A DNA stretch of 64,000 nucleotides from Ponticaulis profundi (GTDB taxonomy: Bacteria; Pseudomonadota; Alphaproteobacteria; Caulobacterales; Hyphomonadaceae), in the NCBI RefSeq assembly GCF_042659465.1, contig NZ_JBHSSW010000004.1, forward strand, positions 1 to 64,000, given 5' to 3'. A program made the translations under genes and the position numbers. The notes beneath the pieces are model-generated. The model saw only the letters and a list, made by a program, of their open reading frames with translations. It searched no databases and was not told where the DNA came from. Each line of letters begins with the position of its first letter. Position 1 is the first letter of the stretch. Of this stretch, positions 15,164 through 23,252 are shown piece by piece.

Positions 15164-17380
15164 ATGAGCCTGGATACTCCGGCAATTTCTGGAACAGATG
15201 CGCAATCGGCAAATCGTCTGGATCTCGGTGCGCTGCCGTTCATCCTGAGCATCTTTGTCGGAGCCGTGCTGATCTTTCTGGTTCAGCCCATGTTCGCAAA
15301 GATGGCGACCCCACTGCTCGGTGGTTCGCCATCGGTCTGGAATGTCTCGCTGGTCTGTTTTCAGGCCGCCTTGCTTGGTGGGTATGGCTATGCCCACATT
15401 CTGGGGCGGCTGAAATCTGTCCGCACGCAGGTTCTGATCCACGGCCTCGTTTTTCTGAGCGGGACGATCTGTCTGCCGCTCGGGCTGACAGGCGTGTTTG
15501 GTGATCCAAGTGCAGACCATCCGGCGCTCTGGCTGATCGGGGTTTTCCTGTTGTCTGTCGCTCTGCCGTTTGCGGCTGTGTCGGCCACATCGCCTCTGAT
15601 CCAGAGTTGGTATGCGCGTACAAACCGCGCCGATGCAGATGACCCGTATTACCTTTATGCGGCCAGCAATATCGGGAGCCTGATCGGTCTGGCGGCCTAT
15701 CCGCTGCTGATGGAGCCTTTCACGCGGGTCGCGACGCAGAGCGCGTCCTGGGCGGCCGGTTATGGTGTGCTTTTCTTCCTGTTGATGGGAAGCGGGTTTG
15801 TTGCGTTCCGGGGCAGTCTGGCACGTCAGGCGCAGGCGTCCGTCGAAGAGGCGCGGGCTTCACTCAGCTGGAAAGAACGTTTCATCTGGCTGGGGCTCGC
15901 TTTCATTCCGTCCAGCCTGCTGGTCGGTGCCACAACCCATATCACGACAGATGTCGCCGCTGCGCCATTCCTCTGGGTGCCACCGCTGACGCTTTACCTC
16001 CTGACCTTCGTCCTGGTGTTCGCCAAAAAGCCGCCCATCCCGCAGGCCGTCATTCTGCGCTTTCAGCCTGTCGTCATGGCAGGCGTCGTGCTGGTCCTGC
16101 CGCACTTCATCGATGTCGGCTGGTTTCTGGAACTGGCGCTCACACTGCTTGGTCTGTTCTGGGCCAGCATGACCTGTCACGGATTGCTGGCAGAACGTCG
16201 CCCGCATGTCTCGCGCCTGACAGAGTTCTATTTGCTCATGTCGCTGGGCGGCGTTCTGGGCGGGGCTTTCAATGCGCTTATTGCGCCGGTCATCTTCGAT
16301 CTGGTGCTTGAGTATCCGCTTGTGCTGGCCGCCTCCTTGCTGGTTCTGCCGGCAACGCAATCATCCTTCGATGGGCGGGGGCGTGTGCTCTTTGGTATAT
16401 TGGCAGCGGTCGTTGCGGTCATTCTGTTCAATCGCATTGCGGGCATTTCGCTGTCCGGCGGAAGCGCTGTCATCTTTATCGCTTTGCCGACCATCATGAT
16501 TGTGCTGGCGCGTGGGCGACGGTTTCTGATGGTCTCTTCCTTCGCCGTGTCTGTCTTTGCTGGACTGATGCTGAACCCTTATGCAAGCGGCACCAGCGAG
16601 CGCGGCTTTTTCGGTATTGTGAAAGTGCTCGAAATTGATGGCCGCCGCGCCATGATGCACGGCACAACGCTTCACGGTGCTCAGTTCCTCGAAGGGGAAC
16701 GCGTCCTGAAGCCTCTGACATATTATGGCGCGAACACGCCAATTGGTCAGACTTTCCGCCAATACAATGACGCCGAAACGGTCGGGGTCGTCGGTCTGGG
16801 TGTTGGCAGCGTCGCCTGTTATGGCATGCCGGGGCAGGATTGGGTGTTCTTTGAGATCGACCCGATTGTCGTCAATATCGCGAAAGATCCGGACCAGTTC
16901 ACTTTCCTTTCAGAGTGCCAGCCGGATGCCCGCATGGTGGTTGGTGATGCGCGTGTGCAGCTCACCTATGAGGATGACCGGTTTTTCGATCTGCTCCTGC
17001 TCGATGCTTTCAGTTCTGACTCGATCCCCGTGCATCTGGTGACGCGCGAAGCGATGCGGCTCTATCTCAGCAAGCTGGACGATGACGGCGTTTTCATCGC
17101 GCATATCTCGAACCGGCATATGGCCCTGGAGCAGGTGTTTGCGCGCCTTGCAGCTCTGGAAGGTGCGGTCGCGCTTGTGCAGAAATACCAGCCGACTGCA
17201 GAACAGCGCGAAGAAGGGCAGACCGCAACGCATGCCATGTTGTTCGCCAAGAATGAGGCAGCGCTGTCACGGGCGCTCGCATCTGGTAACTGGGAGCGCA
17301 TTGAATCGGATGGCAAACGCCCCTGGACCGATGACTACACCAATATTCTCGCGGCTATGCTGGCATTTCATCAGAACTAG
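15164..17380 (+). CDS. Fused membrane/spermidine synthase-like protein
   Basis: A 738-aa protein starting at the ATG at 15164 with GAGGGAAG upstream. The first ~480 residues contain about a dozen membrane helices of the MFS-like type. Residues ~500-735 form a SpeE-like Rossmann methyltransferase-fold domain in the cytoplasm: GLGVGSVACYGMPGQ (nucleotide loop), FEIDP, GDARVQL and LDAFSSDSIPVHLVT, the last matching the catalytic-loop form of fused spermidine synthases. The soluble part may transfer aminopropyl groups from decarboxylated SAM; coupling to transport or export is unproven. It appears monocistronic. Confidence 0.85.
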   Translation: MSLDTPAISGTDAQSANRLDLGALPFILSIFVGAVLIFLVQPMFAKMATPLLGGSPSVWNVSLVCFQAALLGGYGYAHILGRLKSVRTQVLIHGLVFLSGTICLPLGLTGVFGDPSADHPALWLIGVFLLSVALPFAAVSATSPLIQSWYARTNRADADDPYYLYAASNIGSLIGLAAYPLLMEPFTRVATQSASWAAGYGVLFFLLMGSGFVAFRGSLARQAQASVEEARASLSWKERFIWLGLAFIPSSLLVGATTHITTDVAAAPFLWVPPLTLYLLTFVLVFAKKPPIPQAVILRFQPVVMAGVVLVLPHFIDVGWFLELALTLLGLFWASMTCHGLLAERRPHVSRLTEFYLLMSLGGVLGGAFNALIAPVIFDLVLEYPLVLAASLLVLPATQSSFDGRGRVLFGILAAVVAVILFNRIAGISLSGGSAVIFIALPTIMIVLARGRRFLMVSSFAVSVFAGLMLNPYASGTSERGFFGIVKVLEIDGRRAMMHGTTLHGAQFLEGERVLKPLTYYGANTPIGQTFRQYNDAETVGVVGLGVGSVACYGMPGQDWVFFEIDPIVVNIAKDPDQFTFLSECQPDARMVVGDARVQLTYEDDRFFDLLLLDAFSSDSIPVHLVTREAMRLYLSKLDDDGVFIAHISNRHMALEQVFARLAALEGAVALVQKYQPTAEQREEGQTATHAMLFAKNEAALSRALASGNWERIESDGKRPWTDDYTNILAAMLAFHQN

Positions 17381-17450
17381 TCGCAGACAGGCGCAGCGGT
17401 TTTCAGGAATGTCAGATGACAGAAGGCGGCAGTGTCGCTAGCGTCGGGCC

Positions 17451-17888
17451 ATGATTTATACATTTCGTGCTCTGTCTGTGGCATCCATCGCTGCCCTGTC
17501 ATTCGTCGCTGCGTCCTGTAGCAGCGTTTCTGTCGATCCGTGTTCCCGAGCGGGTGTGGATGCGCGCATGGAGGACAGTCTTTCCGACTATGCCCGAAGC
17601 GTTCGCGGCGACATCAACGACATACGCCAGGCGGGCCGGTTCATGGGCGGCGAGACGACCTTTGGCGCGATGCGGATTGCCAAAGCGGTGTCTGCGCTGG
17701 AAAATATGATCGATCGGTTCAACAGCGATGTCGTGCCAGACATTCAGGCGATCCAGGATGAGTGCGGCGCTGTTGTGGTGACGCGTGACGTCTTCTTCGA
17801 ATTCCTTGATGATGCCGGCGTGAACCGGAATGTTCGCGATTGGGCAGACAGAATGGCCAGCATGATTGAGGATGGCGCGGCAGACTAA
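17451..17888 (+). CDS. Hypothetical lipoprotein
   Basis: A 145-aa protein with a hydrophobic signal sequence and a lipobox (VAASC, Cys near residue 23) directly followed by SSVSVD, so probably sorted to the outer membrane. The mature region is helical with two further cysteines (Cys32 and the one in DECGAV) that could form a disulfide. There is no domain I recognise. It lies 70 bp after the SpeE-like gene and 40 bp before the VTT gene, on the same strand. Confidence 0.7.
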   Translation: MIYTFRALSVASIAALSFVAASCSSVSVDPCSRAGVDARMEDSLSDYARSVRGDINDIRQAGRFMGGETTFGAMRIAKAVSALENMIDRFNSDVVPDIQAIQDECGAVVVTRDVFFEFLDDAGVNRNVRDWADRMASMIEDGAAD

Positions 17889-17928
17889 CGCGCTTGACGA
17901 AACCGCGCGTTGAGCGCAAGGGGCGGAC

Positions 17929-18687
17929 ATGAACCCTATCCTGAAATTCGTGAACCGTATGGATGCTTCTGCGTGGCGATCTGTGATCGTGACGCTGTTG
18001 CTGCTGGTCAGCGTCATCAGCATCCTGCTGATGGGGCGGCTGATGCTGTTCACGGGTGAAGAAGACGGTCTGATGGCCGATGTGCAGACTTATCTGCAAT
18101 CGCTCAGGTCTTCCCCTTTTGGTCTGCTTGCCGTGATTGTGGTGTTCTGCATTCTGGCTTTTCTGGGCGCGCCGCAGTTTGGTCTGATGGGGGCTGCCGT
18201 GCTCGCCTTTGGGCCATGGCTGGGCTTTCTCTATGCCTGGATCGGGACGATTGTCTCGGCAAGCCTGACGTTCTGGTGTGGTCGCTGGTTCGGCATATCT
18301 CTCGTCAAACGCTATGGCGGTGAATCGATCCAGAGGTTGTCACGTTTCATGGGGCGCAATGATTTTCTGGCGAGCGCAGTGGTGCGAAACGTCCCGACGG
18401 CGCCCTTCATTGTTGTGAATATGGCGTTCGGTGCGAGTGAAGCGCGCTTTTTGCACTACGCCGCTGGCGTGGCTGTCGGGATCATTCCGAAAACATTGCT
18501 GATGGCGCTTTTCGGACAAGCCGTGGCGCAGAGTCTGGCGGGCAATCCGCTCTTTGCGTTTGGCGCGCTGGCCGCAATGGTTGTGTTGTGGATCGCGCTG
18601 ATGCTGTTCGCCCGCACACGCATCAAGAACAATGAAAAACCCGTTCCGGCTGAACAGGGTGAAGAAACTGGCGAAAATCACCTCTGA
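17929..18687 (+). CDS. VTT-domain (TVP38/TMEM64, DedA superfamily) membrane protein
   Basis: A 252-aa integral membrane protein. An N-terminal helix (about 20-40) is followed by the VTT domain: FLGAPQFGLMGAAVLAFGPWLGFLYAWIGTIVSASLTFW with the re-entrant loop signature, then RNVPTAPFIVVNMAFGAS and a GIIPKTLLMALFGQA segment. DedA-superfamily proteins are linked to lipid scrambling or flipping and proton-dependent transport. The C-terminal tail is charged and cytosolic. Specific substrate not readable. Confidence 0.85.
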   Translation: MNPILKFVNRMDASAWRSVIVTLLLLVSVISILLMGRLMLFTGEEDGLMADVQTYLQSLRSSPFGLLAVIVVFCILAFLGAPQFGLMGAAVLAFGPWLGFLYAWIGTIVSASLTFWCGRWFGISLVKRYGGESIQRLSRFMGRNDFLASAVVRNVPTAPFIVVNMAFGASEARFLHYAAGVAVGIIPKTLLMALFGQAVAQSLAGNPLFAFGALAAMVVLWIALMLFARTRIKNNEKPVPAEQGEETGENHL

Positions 18688-18773
18688 TAGCTGTTGTCGC
18701 GGTAAAAAGGTGTCGTCGCTCATATAAATCGACATGGAACCGCAAAATTCTTGCGCATTCGGCGGTCGCATTC

Positions 18774-18803
18774 TTGACTTTACTCAGGTTTCGCGACGAT
18801 AAG
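18774..18803 (+). promoter_or_regulatory. Putative promoter of the leu leader
   Basis: TTGACT at 18774-18779 and a -10-like GATAAG at 18798-18803 are separated by 18 bp. The -10 ends only six bases before the leader ATG at 18810, so transcription would start at or next to the first leader codon. This is inference from hexamer matches only. Confidence 0.45.
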
Positions 18804-18809
18804 CCCATT

Positions 18810-18881
18810 ATGACTAACGAACTTGTTCTCCTGCTTCGTCTTACCGGGGGCCTTAGTGGCCCCTGTCCGCGTCTTATTTAA
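18810..18881 (+). CDS. leuL: Leucine-rich leader peptide of leuA
   Basis: A 23-codon ORF, MTNELVLLLRLTGGL then SGPCPRLI, with seven leucines, three of them consecutive (residues 7-9). This is the design of an attenuator leader that senses leucyl-tRNA supply by ribosome stalling. It overlaps hairpin GGGGCC/GGCCCC (18847-18852 with 18858-18863). Its stop touches a second hairpin (18882-18888 with 18894-18900). It sits 75 bp upstream of leuA. There is no Shine-Dalgarno sequence; together with the promoter position, this suggests leaderless translation as known for rhizobial trpL. Confidence 0.75.
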   Translation: MTNELVLLLRLTGGLSGPCPRLI

Positions 18882-18907
18882 GGACTCGGTGCACGGGTCC
18901 GCGCGGT
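18847..18907 (+). promoter_or_regulatory. leuA attenuator hairpins
   Basis: Hairpin 1 is GGGGCC 18847-18852 with GGCCCC 18858-18863. Hairpin 2 is GGACTCG 18882-18888 with CGGGTCC 18894-18900 (one G-T pair). CCGCG at 18867-18871 can instead pair with CGCGG at 18902-18906, which would be a competing fold. No T run follows, so a classic Rho-independent terminator is not obvious; control could act on Rho access or on leuA translation. Confidence 0.5.
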
Positions 18908-18956
18908 CAGGGGATGTCTTCCGAAAGATCAACTGAACAAGCGTGAGCGAACAAGT

Positions 18957-20495
18957 ATGACCGCCGAACCACATATCCGAATTTTTGACACAACCATGCG
19001 CGATGGCGAACAGTCGCCTGGCGCCAGCATGACCATGCGCGAGAAGCTCGATCTGGCTGAGCTGCTTTGCGAGATGGGCGTTGATGTCATCGAAGCCGGC
19101 TTCCCGGCAGCGTCTACAGGCGATTTTGACTGCGTGCGCCGCATCGCAGAACAGACCGCAAAGAGCGATACGATCGTGTGTGGTCTGTCGCGCTCCACCC
19201 CGCAGGACATTGACCGCTGTGGTGAGGCGGTCCGTGCCTCTGGCAATCCGCGTATCCATACATTCATTGCCACCAGCCCGATCCATATGGAGCAAAAGCT
19301 CAAAATGGGTGAGAATGCGGTGCTTGAAGCGATTGGCCGCTCGGTATCGCAGGCGCGCAATCTGGTCGGCGATGTCGAATGGAGCGCCGAGGATGCGACG
19401 CGTTCCGATTTCGAATTTCTCTGCCGCGCGGTTGATGTCGCGATCTCAGCAGGCGCGCGTACGATCAACCTGCCGGATACGGTGGGCTATGCGCACCCGG
19501 AAGAATATGGCGCCATGTTCCGCAAAATCCGTGAAACGGTTCCTGACGCAGACAAGGTGATCTGGTCGGCGCACTGCCACAATGATCTGGGGCTTGCTGT
19601 GGCGAACTCTCTGGCCGCGGTCCAGAACGGGGCCGGGCAGATCGAATGTGCGATCAATGGCCTTGGCGAGCGTGCAGGCAATGCGGCGCTGGAAGAAATT
19701 GTCATGGCCTTGCGCGTACGCCGCGATGCTTTGAAATGTGAAACCAAGATCGACACGACGAAGCTCGCGCGGGCTTCGAAAATGGTCAGTCAGATCACAG
19801 GCTTTCCGGTTCAGTACAACAAGGCGATTGTCGGCAAGAACGCTTTTGCGCATGAGAGCGGCATCCACCAGGATGGCATGCTGAAAAACGCGCAAACCTA
19901 TGAAATCATGAACCCGGAAGATGTCGGTGTTTCGAAGACGTCTCTGGTGATGGGCAAGCACTCTGGTCGCCATGCATTCCGCGACAAGCTGAAAGCACTT
20001 GGCTATGAGTTGCAGGACGAAGCGCTGAATGACGCATTCAAGCGTTTCAAGGATCTCGCAGATCGCAAGAAGCACGTCTTTGATGATGACATCATGGCGC
20101 TTGTTGATGAGCAGCTCTCACGCGGTGATGAGCGCATCAGCTTCAAACGTCTGCGCGTGGTCGCCGGTTCTGAGGGACCTCAGACAGCCGAGATTGATCT
20201 GGAAGTTGATGGCGAAACGAAATGGACCACGGCACGTGGCAATGGTCCGGTCGACGCTGTGTTCAACGCCATCCGTGAAATCGTTCCGCACACAGCGGTT
20301 CTGGAGCTCTATCAGGTGAGTGCTGTCACGCAGGGCACAGATGCTCAGGCTGAGGTCAGCGTGCGTCTGGCGGAAGATGGGATTGTCTCGACAGGACGCT
20401 CTGCGGACCCGGACACACTGGTCGCAAGCGCCAAGGCCTATCTGCATGCCTTGAACAAACTGGAAATCCGTCGACAGAAGCGGATCGCTGCCTAA
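18957..20495 (+). CDS. leuA: 2-isopropylmalate synthase
   Basis: A 512-aa enzyme condensing acetyl-CoA with 2-oxoisovalerate, the committed step of leucine synthesis. The N-terminal TIM barrel carries the catalytic and metal motif MRDGEQSPGASM (Arg15, Asp16) and the metal-binding AHCHNDLGLA. GLGERAGNAALEEIVMAL follows, and AHESGIHQDGMLKN lies in the connecting subdomain. The C-terminal ~130 residues are the LeuA regulatory domain that binds leucine for feedback inhibition. The length is that of the bacterial type-1 form. Expression is probably controlled by the upstream leader. The SD before ATG is weak (GTGAGCG). Confidence 0.96.
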   Translation: MTAEPHIRIFDTTMRDGEQSPGASMTMREKLDLAELLCEMGVDVIEAGFPAASTGDFDCVRRIAEQTAKSDTIVCGLSRSTPQDIDRCGEAVRASGNPRIHTFIATSPIHMEQKLKMGENAVLEAIGRSVSQARNLVGDVEWSAEDATRSDFEFLCRAVDVAISAGARTINLPDTVGYAHPEEYGAMFRKIRETVPDADKVIWSAHCHNDLGLAVANSLAAVQNGAGQIECAINGLGERAGNAALEEIVMALRVRRDALKCETKIDTTKLARASKMVSQITGFPVQYNKAIVGKNAFAHESGIHQDGMLKNAQTYEIMNPEDVGVSKTSLVMGKHSGRHAFRDKLKALGYELQDEALNDAFKRFKDLADRKKHVFDDDIMALVDEQLSRGDERISFKRLRVVAGSEGPQTAEIDLEVDGETKWTTARGNGPVDAVFNAIREIVPHTAVLELYQVSAVTQGTDAQAEVSVRLAEDGIVSTGRSADPDTLVASAKAYLHALNKLEIRRQKRIAA

Positions 20496-20522
20496 AAGCT
20501 GCCACAGTATTGCAATTTCCTC

Positions 20523-20552
20523 GAAAGCCCAGCAATTGCTGGGCTTTCTTTG
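20523..20552 (+). terminator. Rho-independent terminator of leuA
   Basis: A perfect 26-bp palindrome, GAAAGCCCAGCAA and its complement, spans 20523-20548 and is followed by TTTGG. It is strong and close to the leuA stop. Confidence 0.9.
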
Positions 20553-20565
20553 GTTTGGTCGAGAG

Positions 20566-20694
20566 GGAACGGAGTGTTCCATTATAAAGAAAAAACTCCG
20601 CATCTCCCCTCTTGCTTTACAAATTGTAAACCGGCACAAGCAAAGAAGGTTGGGGTGTGAGTATGAGTAAAATACAGGGGCAAAACCTCCCTGT
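20566..20694 (+). promoter_or_regulatory. mreB upstream region with three dyads
   Basis: GGAAC at 20566-20570 mirrors GTTCC at 20576-20580. A perfect 15-bp palindrome TTTACAAATTGTAAA lies at 20616-20630. ACAGGG at 20674-20679 pairs with CCCTGT at 20689-20694 in the untranslated leader. The 15-bp palindrome has operator-like symmetry and sits where a -35 region could be. I cannot assign a regulator. Confidence 0.4.
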
Positions 20695-20711
20695 GGAATG
20701 CGGCGGTTAAA

Positions 20712-21752
20712 ATGATTGGTAGCCTTCTCGGCCTTTTATCTACGGATATGGCGATCGACCTCGGAACAGCGAACACGCTTGTTTACGTTAAAAATCAAGG
20801 GGTTGTGATCGACGAACCTTCGGTTGTTGCATACCGGAAGGAAGGCAACCGTAAGATCCCTTACGCGGTCGGTGCTGAGGCGAAAGCCATGCTTGGCAAG
20901 ACGCCAATCGCAATGGAAGCGATTCGTCCCATGAAGGATGGCGTGATCGCCGACTTCGAAGTGGCCGAAGAAATGATCAAGGCCTTCATTCGCAAGGTTC
21001 ACAATCGCCGCGCCTTCGTCTCTCCGCTGATCATTATCTGTGTGCCAACCGGTGCGACCCCGGTCGAACGCCGCGCCATTCACCAGTCTGCTCTGCAGGC
21101 CGGTGCCCGCCAGGTCCAGCTCATCGAAGAACCAATGGCCGCCGCAATCGGCGCCGGTCTTCCGATTGATGAGCCATCAGGTTCGATGGTTGTCGATATC
21201 GGTGGCGGTACGACCGAAGTTGCTGTGCTCTCGCTTGGCGGCATTGTTTATTCCCGCTCCGTACGTGTCGGTGGTGACCGTATGGACGAAGCGATCGTGA
21301 ACTTCCTGCGTCGCCATGAGAATATGCTGATCGGTGAAATGTCAGCGGAGCGAATCAAAAAGGAAATCGGTACGGCGAAAGTGCCGGATGATGCGATGGG
21401 CATGTCCATTGAGATCAAGGGCCGTGACCTGATGAACGGCGTGCCGAAAGAAACCGAGATCACCGAAGCCATGGTTGCTGACGCGCTTTCCGAGCCGGTT
21501 CAGCAGATCATTGATGCGGTAAAGACCGCACTTGAAGCCATGCCGCCTGAACTGGCAGCCGATATCGTCGATAAGGGTATCGTTCTGACGGGCGGTGGCG
21601 CACTGCTTCGCAACCTTGACGTTGTCATCCGTGAGCGGACACAATTGCCTGTCACGATCGCTGATGATCCACTCAAATGCGTCGTGCTCGGTTCGGGCAA
21701 GGTGCTCGAAAACTTTACTTCAATGAAAGGCGTTCTGTCGCCGGAAGTCTGA
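20712..21752 (+). CDS. mreB: Rod shape-determining protein MreB
   Basis: A 346-aa bacterial actin that polymerises along the inner membrane and positions the elongasome. The start MIGSLLGLLSTDMAIDLGTANTL is the canonical amphipathic membrane-binding segment followed by the phosphate-1 loop. Phosphate-2 (VVDIGGGTTEVAVLSLGG) and the adenosine motif (GIVLTGGGALL) are intact. The length is typical. It is the first gene of the mreBCD-mrdA-rodA operon, 28 bp upstream of mreC. Confidence 0.98.
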   Translation: MIGSLLGLLSTDMAIDLGTANTLVYVKNQGVVIDEPSVVAYRKEGNRKIPYAVGAEAKAMLGKTPIAMEAIRPMKDGVIADFEVAEEMIKAFIRKVHNRRAFVSPLIIICVPTGATPVERRAIHQSALQAGARQVQLIEEPMAAAIGAGLPIDEPSGSMVVDIGGGTTEVAVLSLGGIVYSRSVRVGGDRMDEAIVNFLRRHENMLIGEMSAERIKKEIGTAKVPDDAMGMSIEIKGRDLMNGVPKETEITEAMVADALSEPVQQIIDAVKTALEAMPPELAADIVDKGIVLTGGGALLRNLDVVIRERTQLPVTIADDPLKCVVLGSGKVLENFTSMKGVLSPEV

Positions 21753-21780
21753 TGGACGCGATAAAAACGGGGAAGCCGTA

Positions 21781-22719
21781 ATGGCAACGCTTGGACGGGA
21801 CCGAAGGGCTGGGGGTCAGGTCAGGCGAACCGGCGTAATTGTTGCGATCGTCCTGGCCCTTGGCTTCATAGTTGTTCAGACATCACCACGCGTGCGCGAG
21901 GCGGTTGCGCCCCTGCGCGCAGGCATGGACGATATTGTCGTGCAAAGTGCATCAAACCTGCCGAGAGTTTCCAGCTGGGGCTTTGGTGGGAATGAAGAAC
22001 TGCGCCGTCAGCTGGAAGCGCTGCGCGTCGAGAATCGCCAGCTTTCGATCTGGCGCGATGCGGCGACGTCCATGGGCGAGCGCATGTCGCGATATGAAGA
22101 ACTGCTCAATCTCGAATCCGAATTGATTCCAAACGGTGTGTCAGCGCGTGTCGTGACCGAGACCAATGGTCCGTTCGCGGAAACACGCCTTTCAAATGCT
22201 GGCGCGCGTAATGGCGTGAAGGTCGGCGATATTGCGATCAACACCCAGGGCGTTCTGGGACGCATTGTGCGGGTGGGAAATCGCTCGTCGCGTATTCTGC
22301 TCGTCACCGACTTTAACAGCCGCGTTCCCGTTATGGGCGAGATCAGCGGTGTGCGTGCGATCCTGGCTGGCGGCAAGGGGCGTGAATACGGACAGCTGCT
22401 TGATTCGCCTGAACGCGAAGGGTTCATTCCCGGCGAACAATTGCTGACGACGGGCGAGGGGAATGCCTTCCCGCGTGGCTTGCGTGTTGGCACCATTGTT
22501 GAGCTGGAAAATGACTGGGCCGTCGCGCTTGCACTTGCTGAAGCGCCGGTCGATTTCGTACGTATTCTCCCCGCTGTCTCCATTCCGAAGCCCGAAGACG
22601 ATATGGTTGCGCAGAGCGATGTCGAAGCTCCTGACACATCGGAAGAGACCGAGCCGACCACAGAAGCTGCCAGTGAAACGCCGGAAGCTGCGCCTGCAGC
22701 GACGGGAGAGGGGCAATGA
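21781..22719 (+). CDS. mreC: Rod shape-determining protein MreC
   Basis: A 312-aa bitopic protein. A short basic cytoplasmic start is followed by one TM helix (VIVAIVLALGFIVVQTS), a coiled coil (residues ~78-115, EELRRQLEALRVENRQL) and the paired beta domains with RVVTETNGPF and VLGRIVRVGNRSSRILLVTD. The C-terminal ~45 residues are an acidic Pro/Ala/Thr-rich tail not needed in short homologues. MreC links MreB/MreD to PBP2 in the periplasm. Its stop overlaps the mreD start by 4 bp (ATGA). Confidence 0.95.
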   Translation: MATLGRDRRAGGQVRRTGVIVAIVLALGFIVVQTSPRVREAVAPLRAGMDDIVVQSASNLPRVSSWGFGGNEELRRQLEALRVENRQLSIWRDAATSMGERMSRYEELLNLESELIPNGVSARVVTETNGPFAETRLSNAGARNGVKVGDIAINTQGVLGRIVRVGNRSSRILLVTDFNSRVPVMGEISGVRAILAGGKGREYGQLLDSPEREGFIPGEQLLTTGEGNAFPRGLRVGTIVELENDWAVALALAEAPVDFVRILPAVSIPKPEDDMVAQSDVEAPDTSEETEPTTEAASETPEAAPAATGEGQ

Positions 22720-23252
22720 ACCGCGTCTCCTCCAGCAATGTCCCCATTCCGTTCTGGGACAAGATGGGGCGCACGGGCCGCATGCTTGTCGGCACAGCGA
22801 TCATCGTGCTGATCGGCTTTGTCGGCATTTGTTATGCGGCGCCGCTGGGCATTCAGTATCTCTGGCCAATCGCGGGCATATGGGCTGCCATTGGCTGGGG
22901 CGCGAGCCGGGCATCAATGCGACCGGTTCTGGCACTCATTCTGGTCGGTCTGATGATGGATTTGTCTCAGGGGGCGCCGCTTGGCTGCTGGCCGGCGATC
23001 CAGCTGATCGGATATCTGGTGTCGTCGGCTTTTCGTACCCGCACGCTGACCGATACAACCGGTGTGTTCCGCGCACTTGGGGATGTCGCTGCATTTGCTG
23101 CAACTTTCTTCTTTGCGCGATGGATTATCGGCGGTTACCTTGGCGGTATGGCCACGCAGGATTTGTTGGGAAACTTCCTGACGACAGGGCTCCTCTATTT
23201 TCCCATGCGATCCTTCTTTCTGCTGACCAATGATGAGCGAGTGGGCCTATGA
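22716..23252 (+). CDS. mreD: Rod shape-determining protein MreD
   Basis: A 178-aa integral membrane protein with five to six predicted helices. It is recognised mainly by position between mreC and mrdA and by the family-like segment ASMRPVLALILVGLMMDLSQG, where the LxxDLxxG motif is characteristic. It is part of the MreBCD scaffold that activates PBP2-RodA. It shares 4-bp ATGA overlaps with both neighbours, so translation is probably coupled. Confidence 0.9.
   Translation: MNRVSSSNVPIPFWDKMGRTGRMLVGTAIIVLIGFVGICYAAPLGIQYLWPIAGIWAAIGWGASRASMRPVLALILVGLMMDLSQGAPLGCWPAIQLIGYLVSSAFRTRTLTDTTGVFRALGDVAAFAATFFFARWIIGGYLGGMATQDLLGNFLTTGLLYFPMRSFFLLTNDERVGL

Noticed and set aside
14971..15252. Minus-strand 93-codon frame between fumC and the SpeE-like gene
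   Set aside because: It overlaps the start of the SpeE-like gene and lacks a ribosome-binding site.
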